A DNA stretch of 64,000 bases, from contig CAZLNO010000005.1 of the NCBI GenBank assembly GCA_964561005.1, forward strand, positions 7,585 through 71,584, written 5' to 3'. Below the pieces are notes generated by a model that saw only the letters and a program-made list of their open reading frames with translations, ran no database searches and was not told the DNA's origin. The translations under genes were made by a program, and so were the position numbers. Origin of the DNA: CAZLNO01 sp964561005 (GTDB lineage: Bacteria > Pseudomonadota > Alphaproteobacteria > Kiloniellales > Rhodovibrionaceae). Each line of letters opens with the position of its first letter. Positions within the stretch are counted from its first letter, which is position 1. Positions 50,423 through 59,387 of this stretch are shown here, piece after piece.

Positions 50423-51561
50423 GCCGGTGCGGGCTCCAGCAGTTCGCGGTAGACGCCGAGCGTCCGCCGCGCCGTCGCGTTCCAGGTCATCGGCGCGGCG
50501 CGGGTCCGTCCCGCCCCGGCCAGCCGCGCGCGCAGCGCGGCGTCGTCCAGCAGTTCCGCCAGGCGCTCGCGCACGCACTCGATGTCGTGCGGCGGCGCGT
50601 GCAGCGCCGCCTCGCCGGTGACCTCGCGCAGGCTGCCCGCCGTCGATGTCAGGAGCGGCACGCCGCTGGCCATCGCCTCCAGACAGGGCAGGCCGAAGCC
50701 CTCGTAGGCCGAGAGATAGGCGAAGGCCGCCGCGCCGGCGTAGAGCCGGCGCAGCAGGTCCTCCGGCACGTAGCCCGGGATGCGCGCCTCGCCCGCGCGG
50801 GCCAGCGGCTCCAGCGCGCGACGCAGTTCGCTCTCGTGCCAGCCGCGCGCGCCGACGATGACCAGCGGATAGCGCCGGCGCAGGCGGTCCGGCAGCCCGG
50901 CATAGGCCTGGGCCAGCGTCGTCAGGTTCTTGCGCGGCTCCAGCGTCGCCACGGTCAGCAGGTAGCCGCCGGGCGCCAAGCCGTATTCGGCCAGGGCCGG
51001 CACCAGGTCCGCCGCCGCGCGCGGATGGAAGCCGGGGTCGACGCCGAGGGGCACGACGCGCACCTTGTCCGCCGCGAAGCCGAAAACCTCGGCCACCTCG
51101 TCGCCGGCGAAAGCGCTGGGCACGATGATGCGCTCGGCGCGCGCCAGCGAGCGCCCCAGATGGCGCTCCAGGAAGCGGCGGCGCTCGCGCGGGTGCTGCG
51201 CCGGAAAGCGAATGTGCGAGAGGTCGTGGCAGGTGGTGACGCAGGGCCCATCGAACGGGCGCAGCACGAAGTTGGGCTCGTGGTACAGCGCGGCCTCGCG
51301 GGCCGGAGCGGCGCGGCGGAACGCCCGGTTGCGGGCCTGATGCAGCAGCTCGTAGGCGCCGGGCACCCGGCGCAGGTGGCGGCGCAGGGTGTAGCTCAAG
51401 TGTCGGTCGCCGCCGCTTCCCGCTTGCCCGGTGTCCGGGTAGCACACGACCCTGATGTCGCCCGACGTCTGGCGCAGGGCGCGACTCAATTCGAAGGCGT
51501 AGCGGCCGATGCCGGTGAGGGGGTGCTTGACGGCTTCGACATTGAACAAGGTCGTCGGCAT
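50419..51561 (-). CDS. Glycosyltransferase family 4
   Basis: 380 residues starting MPTTLFNVEAVKHPLTGIGR. Motifs: TCHDLSHIRFPAQHP, VPLGVDPGFHP, LLTVATLEPRKNLTTLAQAY, VIVGARGWHE and the EX7E donor site LSAYEGFGLPCLEAMASGVP. It fits the WbaZ/mannosyltransferase-like branch. ATG 51561 is the family start; an 18-codon upstream extension lies in AT-rich leader and is unlikely. It is the first gene of a minus-strand run of GT4-GT4-RTX-GH26 and is divergent from potF across a 393-bp gap. Confidence 0.9.
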   Translation of the reverse strand: MPTTLFNVEAVKHPLTGIGRYAFELSRALRQTSGDIRVVCYPDTGQAGSGGDRHLSYTLRRHLRRVPGAYELLHQARNRAFRRAAPAREAALYHEPNFVLRPFDGPCVTTCHDLSHIRFPAQHPRERRRFLERHLGRSLARAERIIVPSAFAGDEVAEVFGFAADKVRVVPLGVDPGFHPRAAADLVPALAEYGLAPGGYLLTVATLEPRKNLTTLAQAYAGLPDRLRRRYPLVIVGARGWHESELRRALEPLARAGEARIPGYVPEDLLRRLYAGAAAFAYLSAYEGFGLPCLEAMASGVPLLTSTAGSLREVTGEAALHAPPHDIECVRERLAELLDDAALRARLAGAGRTRAAPMTWNATARRTLGVYRELLEPAPA

Positions 51562-51954
51562 ACGAAAGAGCGTTTCCTTTCTGTCACAAGACAACAGAGC
51601 AAGTGCGCTAAGCAACTTGAAAGGGACAGAGATGGTTAATAAAGCAACTTTTGGATATACCGAAGAATAACAACTCGTTAACTATCATGTTCGGGTTCGA
51701 AGCGTCAACGACGTTTCCACCGCCGCGGCGGCTTTGATCCGCGAGGGCCGGGGGCGGCGCCGTGACGGCCGGTCGACGGACTTTTCAAGGCGATGAGATT
51801 GACAAGCGCGTACCCGCTCCGCCTGAATACTCGCTGCACATGGTGTCGGGGCGCGGCGATCATGCCGCCGACCGGCCCCGGCGCGGGATGCGCAGAAAAC
51901 GCGACGATGCGTGAACGAAACCAACGACGCGCAGGGAAGAACCAAGGAGGCTTC
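51562..51954. promoter_or_regulatory. Divergent intergenic region between the glycosyltransferase run and potFGHI
   Basis: No gene is supported. 51570-51700 is AT-rich (TTAATAAAGCAACTTTTGGATATACC) and probably holds the minus-strand promoter. On the plus strand TTGACA (51799-51804) is followed at a long distance by AATACT (51826-51831), a weak promoter candidate for potF. The end carries AAGGAGG for potF. Confidence 0.35.
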
Positions 51955-53058
51955 ATGCATACCCCCATCCGCAGCGGGCTGGCCATGGCCGCGGTGGCGC
52001 TGCTTGCCGCCGGCGGCGCGCGGGCCGCGGAGGACACGGTCCTCAACGTCTACAACTGGTCGGACTACATTGCCGAGAGCACCATCCCGAACTTCGAGGA
52101 CGAGTTCGGCATCGAGGTGAACTACGACGTCTACGATTCCAACGAGGTGCTGGAAGGCAAGCTGATGGCCGGCAGCACCGGCTACGACGTCGTGGTGCCC
52201 TCGGACACCTTCTTCGCCCGGCAGATCGAGGCGGGCATCTACCAGAAGCTGGACAAGAGCAAGCTGACCAACTGGGAGCACCTGGACGACGACATCCTGC
52301 AGCAGCTTGCCAAGCACGACCCAGGCAACCAGTACGGCGTGCCCTACATGTGGGGCACCACCGGCATCGGCTACAACGTCAAGATGGTCGAGGCGCGCCT
52401 GGGCGAGGACGCGCCGACGAACTCCTGGGCGCTGATCTTCGAGCCGAAGTACGCGAAGAAGCTGGCCGACTGCGGCATCACCATGCTGGACGCGCCGACG
52501 GAGATGTTCCCGGCGGCGCGCAACTACCTGGGCCTGGACCCGAACTCGAACTCCAAGGAAGACCTGGCGAAGGCCGAGGATCTGCTGATGTCGATCCGGC
52601 CCTACGTGAAGTACTTCCACTCCTCGCAATACATCAACGACCTGGCGAACGGCGACATCTGCGTGGCCGTGGGCTGGTCGGGCGACGTCTACATCGCCCG
52701 CGACCGGGCCGCCGCGGCGGAGCAGGGCGTGGAGGTGGACTACGTCATTCCGAAGGAAGGCGCGCTGCTGTGGCAGGACATCATGGCGATTCCGAAGGGC
52801 GCGCCGCACCCCGAGGCCGCGCACAAGTGGCTGAACTACAACATGCGGCCCAAGGTGGCGGCGGCCAACGTGAACTATGTCTGGTACGCCTCCGCCAACG
52901 AGACGGCGCTGAAGCACGTGGACCCGGAGATCAAGAACAACCCCTCCATCTATCCGCCCAAGGAGGTGATGAAGAAGCTGTATCCCGGCCTGCGGAACCC
53001 GCCCCGCTTCGCGCGGCTGCAAACGCGGGCCTGGACGCGCATCAAAACCGGGCAGTGA
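51955..53058 (+). CDS. potF: Polyamine (putrescine/spermidine) ABC transporter substrate-binding protein
   Basis: 367 residues with a signal peptide ending GGARAAED. The mature start TVLNVYNWSDYIAESTIPNF is diagnostic of PotF/PotD; other blocks are YDVVVPSDTFFARQIEAGIY, PYMWGTTGIGYN, VAVGWSGDVYIARDRAA and the Asp/Trp residues that line the polyamine pocket. It captures polyamines in the periplasm for the PotGHI importer. ATG 51955 is fixed by AAGGAGG 4 bases upstream. It is first in the operon; the ATPase gene follows after 249 bp of repeat DNA. Confidence 0.93.
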   Translation: MHTPIRSGLAMAAVALLAAGGARAAEDTVLNVYNWSDYIAESTIPNFEDEFGIEVNYDVYDSNEVLEGKLMAGSTGYDVVVPSDTFFARQIEAGIYQKLDKSKLTNWEHLDDDILQQLAKHDPGNQYGVPYMWGTTGIGYNVKMVEARLGEDAPTNSWALIFEPKYAKKLADCGITMLDAPTEMFPAARNYLGLDPNSNSKEDLAKAEDLLMSIRPYVKYFHSSQYINDLANGDICVAVGWSGDVYIARDRAAAAEQGVEVDYVIPKEGALLWQDIMAIPKGAPHPEAAHKWLNYNMRPKVAAANVNYVWYASANETALKHVDPEIKNNPSIYPPKEVMKKLYPGLRNPPRFARLQTRAWTRIKTGQ

Positions 53059-53072
53059 GGCCGGCTTTGCGG

Positions 53073-53277
53073 TGACGCGCCCTGACGGGCGCGTCCCCCA
53101 TCCTGGTCTTCCCCCAAAGGGGGAAGGCACTAGGGCCGAGCAGGGACGGCTGCTCATGACAGCGTCCCCTCCTCCGTTCGGGTGGAGACTGGGGCGAAGC
53201 CTTCATGACGAGCGCAGTCCAGTCCCTTCCCCTCAGGGGGAAGGCCAGGATGGGGGACGCGGCGTCAGCCGCGTCAG
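53073..53277. repeat. Inverted pair of family B repeats within the pot operon
   Basis: B units at 53073-53130 and 53222-53277 face each other around 91 bp of non-repeat DNA. Each has a GC hairpin (TTCCCCCAAAGGGGGAA or CCCCTCAGGGGG) next to CCAGGATGGGGGACGCG. The same facing layout occurs at 2050-2371. Here it separates potF from potG, where it may reduce read-through so that the binding protein is made in excess. Confidence 0.75.
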
Positions 53278-53307
53278 CAAGCCGCCCACCTCGGCGAAGG
53301 AAACGAC

Positions 53308-54474
53308 ATGTCCGAAGCGTCCTCGGCCAACACCAAATCCAGGCTTGACCCCTGGGAGGACCCGAGCGCGAGCCCCTATGTCCGCATCGCGGGCGTGACC
53401 AAGCGCTTCGGCGAGTTCGTGGCCGTCGACGACGTCAGCCTGGACATCTACCGCAAGGAGTTCTTCGCGCTGCTGGGGGCCTCGGGCTGCGGCAAGACGA
53501 CGCTGCTGCGCATGCTGGCCGGCTTCGAGCAGCCCAGCGCCGGGCGCATCTGGATCGACGGCCAGGACATGACCGGCATCCCGCCCTACCAGCGGCCGGT
53601 CAACATGATGTTCCAGACCTATGCGCTGTTCCCGCACATGACGGTCGAGGGCAACGTCGCCTACGGCCTGAAGCAGGACCGCGTGCCCAGGGCGGAGATC
53701 AGGACCCGCGTGGCCCAGGCGCTGGAGCTGGTGCAGCTCGGCCCCTGGGCCAGGCGCAAGCCGCACCAGCTCTCCGGCGGCCAGCGCCAGCGCGTCGCCC
53801 TGGCCCGCGCACTGGTCAAGCGCCCCAAGCTGCTGCTGCTGGACGAGCCGCTGGCGGCGCTGGACAAGAAGCTGCGCGAGCAGACGCAGTTCGAGCTGAT
53901 GAACATCCAGGAGGAGGTCGGGGTCACCTTCGTCTTCGTCACCCACGACCAGGAGGAGGCGATGACGCTGTCCACCCGCATGGCGGTGATGGACCGCGGG
54001 CGGGTGATGCAGGTGGGCTCGCCGACCGAGATCTACGAGTTCCCCAACAGCCGCTTCACCGCCGACTTCATCGGCTCCATCAACAGCTTCGAGGGCCGGG
54101 TCGCGGCGGTGCGCGACGGCCGCGTGACGGTCCGCGCCAGCGGGCTGGACCGCGATCTGGAGGTGGCCAGCGACGCGCCGGTGCAACAGGGCCAGACCGT
54201 CTGGGTCGCCGTGCGCCCGGAGAAGATCGCCGTGGCGCGCGACAGCGGTGACGACGCTCCGGGCGGCGACGATCGTCCCAACACCCTGCGCGGGGTGGTG
54301 AAGGACTTCGCCTACCTCGGCGACGCCTCGGTGCTGCGCGTGGATGTCGGCGGGCCGGAGCCGGTCGAGGTGACCACGCCGAACGTGGTGCGCAGCCGGC
54401 GCCGTGAAATCGAGTGGGACGACACGGTGGTGCTGAGCTGGACGCCCGAATCGGCGGTGGTGCTGACGGCATGA
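53308..54474 (+). CDS. potG: Polyamine ABC transporter ATP-binding protein
   Basis: 388 residues. Walker A is LGASGCGKTT (about residues 56-65), the Q-loop YQRPVNMMFQTYALFPHM, the signature LSGGQRQRVALARAL, Walker B LLLLDEPLAALD, and the H-loop VFVTHDQEEAMTLS. The C-terminal TOBE domain starts near residue 295. It powers polyamine import. ATG 53308 follows GAAGGAAACGAC. The stop overlaps the potH start in ATGA. Confidence 0.95.
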   Translation: MSEASSANTKSRLDPWEDPSASPYVRIAGVTKRFGEFVAVDDVSLDIYRKEFFALLGASGCGKTTLLRMLAGFEQPSAGRIWIDGQDMTGIPPYQRPVNMMFQTYALFPHMTVEGNVAYGLKQDRVPRAEIRTRVAQALELVQLGPWARRKPHQLSGGQRQRVALARALVKRPKLLLLDEPLAALDKKLREQTQFELMNIQEEVGVTFVFVTHDQEEAMTLSTRMAVMDRGRVMQVGSPTEIYEFPNSRFTADFIGSINSFEGRVAAVRDGRVTVRASGLDRDLEVASDAPVQQGQTVWVAVRPEKIAVARDSGDDAPGGDDRPNTLRGVVKDFAYLGDASVLRVDVGGPEPVEVTTPNVVRSRRREIEWDDTVVLSWTPESAVVLTA

Positions 54475-55448
54475 CCACGGCCGCGCCCGAGCGGCCGCAG
54501 GCCGCCACGGTGGCGCGCGGGCGCTGGCTGCGCGGCGTGCCGCGGCGGGTGGCGAGCGGGCTGGGCCTGTCCGGGCGCGGCCTCGTGGTCGCCGTGCCCT
54601 ACCTCTGGCTGGGGCTGTTCTTCTTCCTGCCCTTCGTGATCGTGCTGAAGATCAGCCTGGCGCAGATGGTGATCGCCCGGCCGCCGTTCACCGAGGTCTT
54701 CGTCTGGGCGGAGGGTTGGCTGCCGTCCTTCGCGGGCAGCCTGGACAACTACCGCTGGCTGCTGGGCGACCCGCTGTACTGGGTGGCCTACCTGAACTCG
54801 GTCAAGATCGCGCTGGTCTCCACCGCGCTGTGCCTCTTGATCGGCTATCCCATGGCCTATGCCATCGCGCGGGCCGACCGCACCATCCGCACGCTGCTGC
54901 TGCTGATGGTGATCCTGCCGTTCTGGACCTCCTTCCTGCTGCGGGTCTACGCCTGGATCGGCATCCTCAAGCAGAACGGCCTGATCAACAACGCGCTGAT
55001 CTGGCTGGGCGTGATCGAGGAGCCGCTGGCGATGCTGCACAACGACTTCTCGGTCTACCTGGGGATCGTCTACAGCTACCTGCCGTTCATGATCCTGCCG
55101 CTCTACGCCACGCTGGAGAAGCTCGACGTCTCGCTGCTGGAGGCGGCGGAGGACCTGGGTGCGCGGCCCTGGAAGACCTTCCTCACGGTGACATTGCCCT
55201 TGTCGGTGCCGGGCATCGTGGCGGGCTCCATGCTGGTGTTCATCCCGGCGGTGGGCGAGTACGTGATTCCGGCGCTGCTGGGCGGGCCGGACACCCTGAT
55301 GATCGGCAAGGTGCTGTGGAACGAGTTCTTCAACAACCGCGACTGGCCGGTCGCCTCGGCGGTGACGATCGTGCTGATCCTGGTGCTGGTGATCCCGATC
55401 GTGCTGTTCCAGCGCCAGCAGGTCCGCGCGCAGGAGGCCGTGGAGTGA
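54471..55448 (+). CDS. potH: Polyamine ABC transporter permease
   Basis: 325 residues with six transmembrane segments. The BPD-type EAA loop is EAAEDLGARPWKTFLTVTLP; the N-terminal cytoplasmic extension is about 35 residues. FFFLPFVIVLKISL is the first helix. It forms the channel with PotI. ATG 54471 overlaps the potG stop by 4 bases. potI starts 14 bp after its stop. Confidence 0.95.
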   Translation: MTTAAPERPQAATVARGRWLRGVPRRVASGLGLSGRGLVVAVPYLWLGLFFFLPFVIVLKISLAQMVIARPPFTEVFVWAEGWLPSFAGSLDNYRWLLGDPLYWVAYLNSVKIALVSTALCLLIGYPMAYAIARADRTIRTLLLLMVILPFWTSFLLRVYAWIGILKQNGLINNALIWLGVIEEPLAMLHNDFSVYLGIVYSYLPFMILPLYATLEKLDVSLLEAAEDLGARPWKTFLTVTLPLSVPGIVAGSMLVFIPAVGEYVIPALLGGPDTLMIGKVLWNEFFNNRDWPVASAVTIVLILVLVIPIVLFQRQQVRAQEAVE

Positions 55449-55461
55449 GGAGGCCGCGGGC

Positions 55462-56307
55462 ATGACCGGCAACCGCAAGCTGCTCCTGCTGACGGTGCTG
55501 GTGTTCGGCTTTGCCTTTCTCTACGGGCCGATCGTCTCGCTGATCGTCTACTCCTTCAACGAGTCGAAGCTGGTCAGCGTCTGGGCCGGCTTCTCGACGA
55601 AGTGGTACGGCGAGCTGCTGCGCGACGAGCAGATCCTGGACGCGGCGTTCCTCAGCCTGCGCATCGCCTTCGTCACCGCCTGCATCGCCGTCACCACCGG
55701 CACGATGGCGGGCATGGCGCTGGCGCGCTTCGGCCGCTTTCGCGGGCGCACCTTCTTCACCGGGCTGATCACCGGGCCGCTGGTGATGCCCGACGTGATC
55801 ATCGGCATCTCGCTGCTGCTGCTGTTCGTCACCACGCAGAACTGGATCGGCCTCCCCGAGGGCCGGGGCATGGACACCATCATCATCGCGCACGCCACCT
55901 TCTGCCTGGCCTATGTCGCGGTGATCGTGCAGTCGCGGCTGTCCAGCCTGGACGAGTCGCTGGAGGAGGCCGCGCTCGACCTGGGCGCGCGGCCGGGCAA
56001 GGTGTTCTTCACCATCACCCTGCCGATCATCGCCCCGGCGCTGATCGCCGGCTGGCTGCTGTCGTTCACGCTGTCGCTGGACGACCTGGTGATCGCCTCC
56101 TTCGTCTCCGGGCCGGGCTCGTCGACGCTGCCGATGGTGGTGTTCTCCAAGGTGCGCCTGGGCGTCTCGCCGATGATCAACGCGCTGGCGACCATCATCG
56201 TGGCGATCGTCACCGTGGCGGTGGTCATCGCCGGCATCCTCATGCACCGCCAGGAACGCCTCCGGCAGGCGGACGTCCAAAAGGCGCTGCGGGACGCGGG
56301 GTACTGA
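55462..56307 (+). CDS. potI: Polyamine ABC transporter permease
   Basis: 281 residues with six transmembrane segments and the EAA loop EAALDLGARPGKVFFTITLP near residue 175, followed by FTLSLDDLVIASF, a conserved PotI/PotC block. It completes the inner-membrane channel with PotH. GAGGAGGCCGCGGGC precedes the ATG. It is the last gene of the operon; a convergent pentapeptide-repeat gene ends 28 bp downstream. Confidence 0.95.
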   Translation: MTGNRKLLLLTVLVFGFAFLYGPIVSLIVYSFNESKLVSVWAGFSTKWYGELLRDEQILDAAFLSLRIAFVTACIAVTTGTMAGMALARFGRFRGRTFFTGLITGPLVMPDVIIGISLLLLFVTTQNWIGLPEGRGMDTIIIAHATFCLAYVAVIVQSRLSSLDESLEEAALDLGARPGKVFFTITLPIIAPALIAGWLLSFTLSLDDLVIASFVSGPGSSTLPMVVFSKVRLGVSPMINALATIIVAIVTVAVVIAGILMHRQERLRQADVQKALRDAGY

Positions 56308-56335
56308 GCCTCGGGCCGTCCGGCGTGCGACGCGC

Positions 56336-56875
56336 TCAGTTGCAGCGGCCGATGGAGCCCTCGCGGCAGGTATAGTTGCCGTCGGTCCAGGTGGCGCCCG
56401 AGAGGTCGGCGCCGGTGAAGTCCGTGTCGCGCAACCGGGCGTCCGTCAGGTCCGCGCCGCGCAGCTTGGCGTTGTAGAACTCGGCGCTGCGCAGGTCCGC
56501 CCCGACCAGGGAAGCGCCGGAAAGGTCGGCGCGGGAGAAGTCCGCCTGGAAGATCTTGGCCCCGTCGAAGTTGACGTCCTTCAGGTTGGCGCTGTTGAAC
56601 TTCGCGCGATAGGCCTCGACGCCGCTCAAGTTGCTGCCGTGCAGGTCGGCGCGGATGAAGCTGGCGCCGCGCAGCCGCGCCCCGGTGAGATCCACCTCGC
56701 TGAGGTCCAGGCGGTCGAAACTGCAATCCTGGTAGTTCACCCCCGGCGTGGGCGGGTCGGTGCAGTCGGCGCGCGCCGGCGTCGCCGCGGCCAGCGCCAG
56801 GAGTGCCGCCAGCCCGGCCAGCCCGGCCAGCCCGGCAAGCCGTGCGGGTGGAAACCGGAACGCGATGCCGATCAC
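56336..56875 (-). CDS. Secreted pentapeptide-repeat protein
   Basis: 179 residues from GTG 56875, whose GTGA overlaps the stop of the upstream thioesterase gene and so shows translational coupling. A signal peptide (LAGLAGLAGLAALLALAAA, cut near PARA) is encoded partly by a 9-bp tandem repeat CCGGCCAGC. The mature protein is about 20 A(D/N)LXX units (LSEVDLTGARLRGASFIRAD and so on), forming a right-handed quadrilateral helix. Four Cys frame the repeat. Function unknown; likely periplasmic. Confidence 0.83.
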   Translation of the reverse strand: MIGIAFRFPPARLAGLAGLAGLAALLALAAATPARADCTDPPTPGVNYQDCSFDRLDLSEVDLTGARLRGASFIRADLHGSNLSGVEAYRAKFNSANLKDVNFDGAKIFQADFSRADLSGASLVGADLRSAEFYNAKLRGADLTDARLRDTDFTGADLSGATWTDGNYTCREGSIGRCN

Positions 56876-57366
56876 GAGGCCTGCCTCTTGGCGGGGACCC
56901 TGATGACCCGCCCGGCTTCCTCGGGCCAGCCCAGGGGCGCGTGCGCCGCCGCCACCGCGGCCAGGCGCTCGCGGATCTCGGCGGGAAACTCCGCCACCCG
57001 GCGGGTGTTCAGATCGACGTAGAGCGTCAGCCATTCGGAGGTTGCCGCCACGAAGTCCTCGCGCGCGTGATACATGCGATGGAAGAAATGGATCCGCTTG
57101 GCGTCGAAGGCCAGGAGCTGCGTCGTGAAGCGCAGGAGATCGCCCTCGGCCACCTCCCGCAGGTAGGTGATGTGCGACTCCACGGCGAAGGTCGAGCCGC
57201 CGGTCGCCGCGCGATGCGCGTCATCCAGCCCGAGGTCGTCCAGAAAGCGGTCCGTCGCATGGTCGAAAGCCAGGACGTAATAGGCCACGTTCATATGGCC
57301 GTTGTAGTCGATCCATTCGGGTCGGACGGTTTCGCGATGCGATTCCAGCGGGGCAGATATCGTCAT
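56872..57366 (-). CDS. Hotdog-fold acyl-CoA thioesterase family protein
   Basis: 164 residues of 4HBT type. RPEWIDYNGHMNVAYYVLAF has the catalytic Asp of the family, and HITYLREVAEGDLLRF and FFHRMYH are further conserved strands. This branch is close to thioesterases associated with carnitine and betaine degradation, by family knowledge. If so, it would suit the corrinoid demethylation operon further right, but that is inference. It starts the two-gene unit with the pentapeptide-repeat gene. Confidence 0.85.
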   Translation of the reverse strand: MTISAPLESHRETVRPEWIDYNGHMNVAYYVLAFDHATDRFLDDLGLDDAHRAATGGSTFAVESHITYLREVAEGDLLRFTTQLLAFDAKRIHFFHRMYHAREDFVAATSEWLTLYVDLNTRRVAEFPAEIRERLAAVAAAHAPLGWPEEAGRVIRVPAKRQAS

Positions 57367-57873
57367 GGTGCTCCTGGCTGACGGTCTTCCGCGAAGGCGG
57401 CGCGATCTTGGAGCGGGACCATAGACTATCGCAGACGCAACGCAAAGCGGCCATGCCGGCGCGCAGCCGGATCAAGACCCGGTCACATCTGCGTAAGCCA
57501 ATCCCGGGAAGTCCGCCGGCCCCGCACCGGACCGGCCCCGGCCATGCGCGCGGTGCGGGCCGTAACCTCTTGAGCCGGGCGCGATATTCCGGCTCGTTCG
57601 AATGTGAGGCGAAATTGCAACAGCCGCGTTGCGCAACGGAAGTCCCTTTTGCCCATGCTGGTTTTCACCCCGAGCCTATGATAATGCGTCATCGGATTGG
57701 TGGTCTGTGGGGATCCTCCGACGGGCGCCTTGAAGACCTGCCCACCGCCGGGAAATGCCCGGCGTGGGGCGGTGGGTCGCGCGGGCGTTGCTGGATTGCA
57801 ACGCTCCAGGCGCGCGCCGGGTCGTCCACTGGATTGGGCGCAACCTTTACGCGAATCGACGCGGAAGGGGGTC
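57367..57873. other. Gene-free region upstream of mlaA with a strong hairpin
   Basis: 507 bp with no supportable ORF. The region 57600-57700 has more typical promoter composition (GATAATGCG near 57680). A two-step stem CCCACCGC-CGGG-AAATG-CCCGGCGTGG-GGCGGTGGG lies at about 57741-57776. It could be part of a structured leader, a small RNA or a terminator; no known RNA family was recognised. Confidence 0.35.
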
Positions 57874-58680
57874 ATGACTATGCGTACTTCGCGTGGCAGT
57901 TCGGGATTCGGTCGAATGGCGGCGGTGCTTTGCCTCTGCCTGGCCATGGGCGCCTGCGCCAGCAGCCAGGAGGAGGCCGACGACGACGCGATGGCGCTGC
58001 TCGGCTACGAGCCGCCGAAGGATCCGATCGAGCCCGTGAACCGCAAGATCTTCGCGTTCAACGAGGCGGCCGACAAATACGCGCTGAAGCCGGTTGCGCA
58101 GGCCTACGACGAGATCCCGATCGAGTTCCGCAACATCATCCGCAACTTCATCCGCCACATCAGCAGCCCGGTGGTTCTGGCCAACAGCCTGCTGCAGGGT
58201 GATCTGGAGCGCGCGGGCAACACCTCGGCGCGCATGTTCATCAACACCTTCACCCTCGGGCTGGGCGACATGGCGGGCGACCGCTATCCCTACCGGAGCG
58301 AGGACTTCGGCCAGACCCTGGGCGTCTACGGCTCGGACGAGCAGTTCTACCTGGTTCTGCCCCTGCTCGGCCCGTCGAGCGGCCGCGACGCGCTTGGACT
58401 CATCGTCGACATTTTCCTCGACCCGCTGTTCTATTTCGATCCGACCTGGACCACCTACTACGGGATGAGCGCGACGGCGACGGAGGGAATCGACCTGCGG
58501 GCGCGCAACCTCGGCACGATCGAGGAGCTGCGGCGCGACTCGGTCGATTTCTACGCCCGCATCCGCAGCCTTTACCTCCAGCGCCGGCAGGCCCAGATCA
58601 ACAACAATGAAGAGGGCATTTCGGCCGGGCCAGGCTTCGTGGCCGAGGACGGAAATGCTGGCGATGAGCCGGAGAATTGA
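57874..58680 (+). CDS. mlaA: MlaA/VacJ family outer-membrane lipoprotein
   Basis: 268 residues. The lipoprotein signal ends LCLCLAMGAC, with the acylated Cys. Family blocks are DPIEPVNRKIFAFNEAADKY, ISSPVVLANSLLQGDLERAG, RMFINTFTLGLGDMA, FGQTLGVYG, YLVLPLLGPSSGRDALG and the donut-forming helices. MlaA removes mislocalised phospholipid from the outer leaflet and hands it to MlaC. ATG 57874 follows GGAAGGGGG; ATG 57880 is an alternative. mlaC starts 4 bp after the stop. Confidence 0.94.
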   Translation: MTMRTSRGSSGFGRMAAVLCLCLAMGACASSQEEADDDAMALLGYEPPKDPIEPVNRKIFAFNEAADKYALKPVAQAYDEIPIEFRNIIRNFIRHISSPVVLANSLLQGDLERAGNTSARMFINTFTLGLGDMAGDRYPYRSEDFGQTLGVYGSDEQFYLVLPLLGPSSGRDALGLIVDIFLDPLFYFDPTWTTYYGMSATATEGIDLRARNLGTIEELRRDSVDFYARIRSLYLQRRQAQINNNEEGISAGPGFVAEDGNAGDEPEN

Positions 58681-58684
58681 GTCG

Positions 58685-59350
58685 ATGACCTATTTGCGAC
58701 TGGCGACGCGGCGGATTGGCGGGGTGCTTCTGGCCTTGGCGGTGCTCATTGGTCCGGCCGTCGCGGCGGAGAGCGAGGCCGAGCGGGCGGCCGCCTTCGT
58801 CCGCCAGCTCGGCGACAAGGCGATCGCTAAGCTCAGCGACAGCTCGGTGCCCTACGAAAAGCGTGTAAAGCACTTCCGCACGCTCATTCACGAAGGCTTC
58901 GCGATGGAGGCGATCAGCCGCTTCGTCCTGGGACGCTACTGGCGCGTCGCCAGCGAGGCCGAGCAGAAGGCTTTCCGCGACACCTTCCTGGACGTCATCG
59001 CCCAGCGCTTCCTGCCGCTCTTCGAGGGCTATTCCGAGGACGACTTCAAGGTCGACGCGGCCAAGACCGATCCGCGCAACCCGGAAATCTACCTCGTCGT
59101 CAGCCGGGTTCGGCAGCCGCAAAGCGACGCCATGGTCAAGGCCGGCTGGCGTGTGCGCGAGATCGACGGCGAGATGAAAATCGTCGACGTTCTGGCCGAG
59201 GGCGTCAGCATGGCGATCACGCTGCGCAGCGAGTACGGCTCGGTCATCCAGCGCAACGGCGGCCAGGTCTCCGCCCTGATCGAGATGCTGCAAGCGAATG
59301 TGGAAAAGGGCGCCTACCGGCCGGAGTCGGTCGAGGGCGTCGTGCAGTAG
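58685..59350 (+). CDS. mlaC: MlaC/Ttg2D family periplasmic phospholipid-binding protein
   Basis: 221 residues with a signal peptide (RIGGVLLALAVLIGPAVAA). The mature core has VKHFRTLIHEGFAMEAISRF, LGRYWRVASEAEQKAFRDTF, WRVREIDGEMKIVDVLAEGV and SMAITLRSEYGSVIQRNGG, all typical of MlaC. It ferries phospholipid between MlaA and the inner-membrane MlaFEDB complex, which is not in this window. It is co-transcribed with mlaA. Confidence 0.94.
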   Translation: MTYLRLATRRIGGVLLALAVLIGPAVAAESEAERAAAFVRQLGDKAIAKLSDSSVPYEKRVKHFRTLIHEGFAMEAISRFVLGRYWRVASEAEQKAFRDTFLDVIAQRFLPLFEGYSEDDFKVDAAKTDPRNPEIYLVVSRVRQPQSDAMVKAGWRVREIDGEMKIVDVLAEGVSMAITLRSEYGSVIQRNGGQVSALIEMLQANVEKGAYRPESVEGVVQ

Positions 59351-59387
59351 ACCTCGACTCCGCCACGCCGCCATCCGGCGCACGCGT

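Noticed and set aside
51690..51720. GGGTTCGAAGC as a tRNA T-arm
   Set aside because: No acceptor, D-arm or anticodon stem could be built around it.
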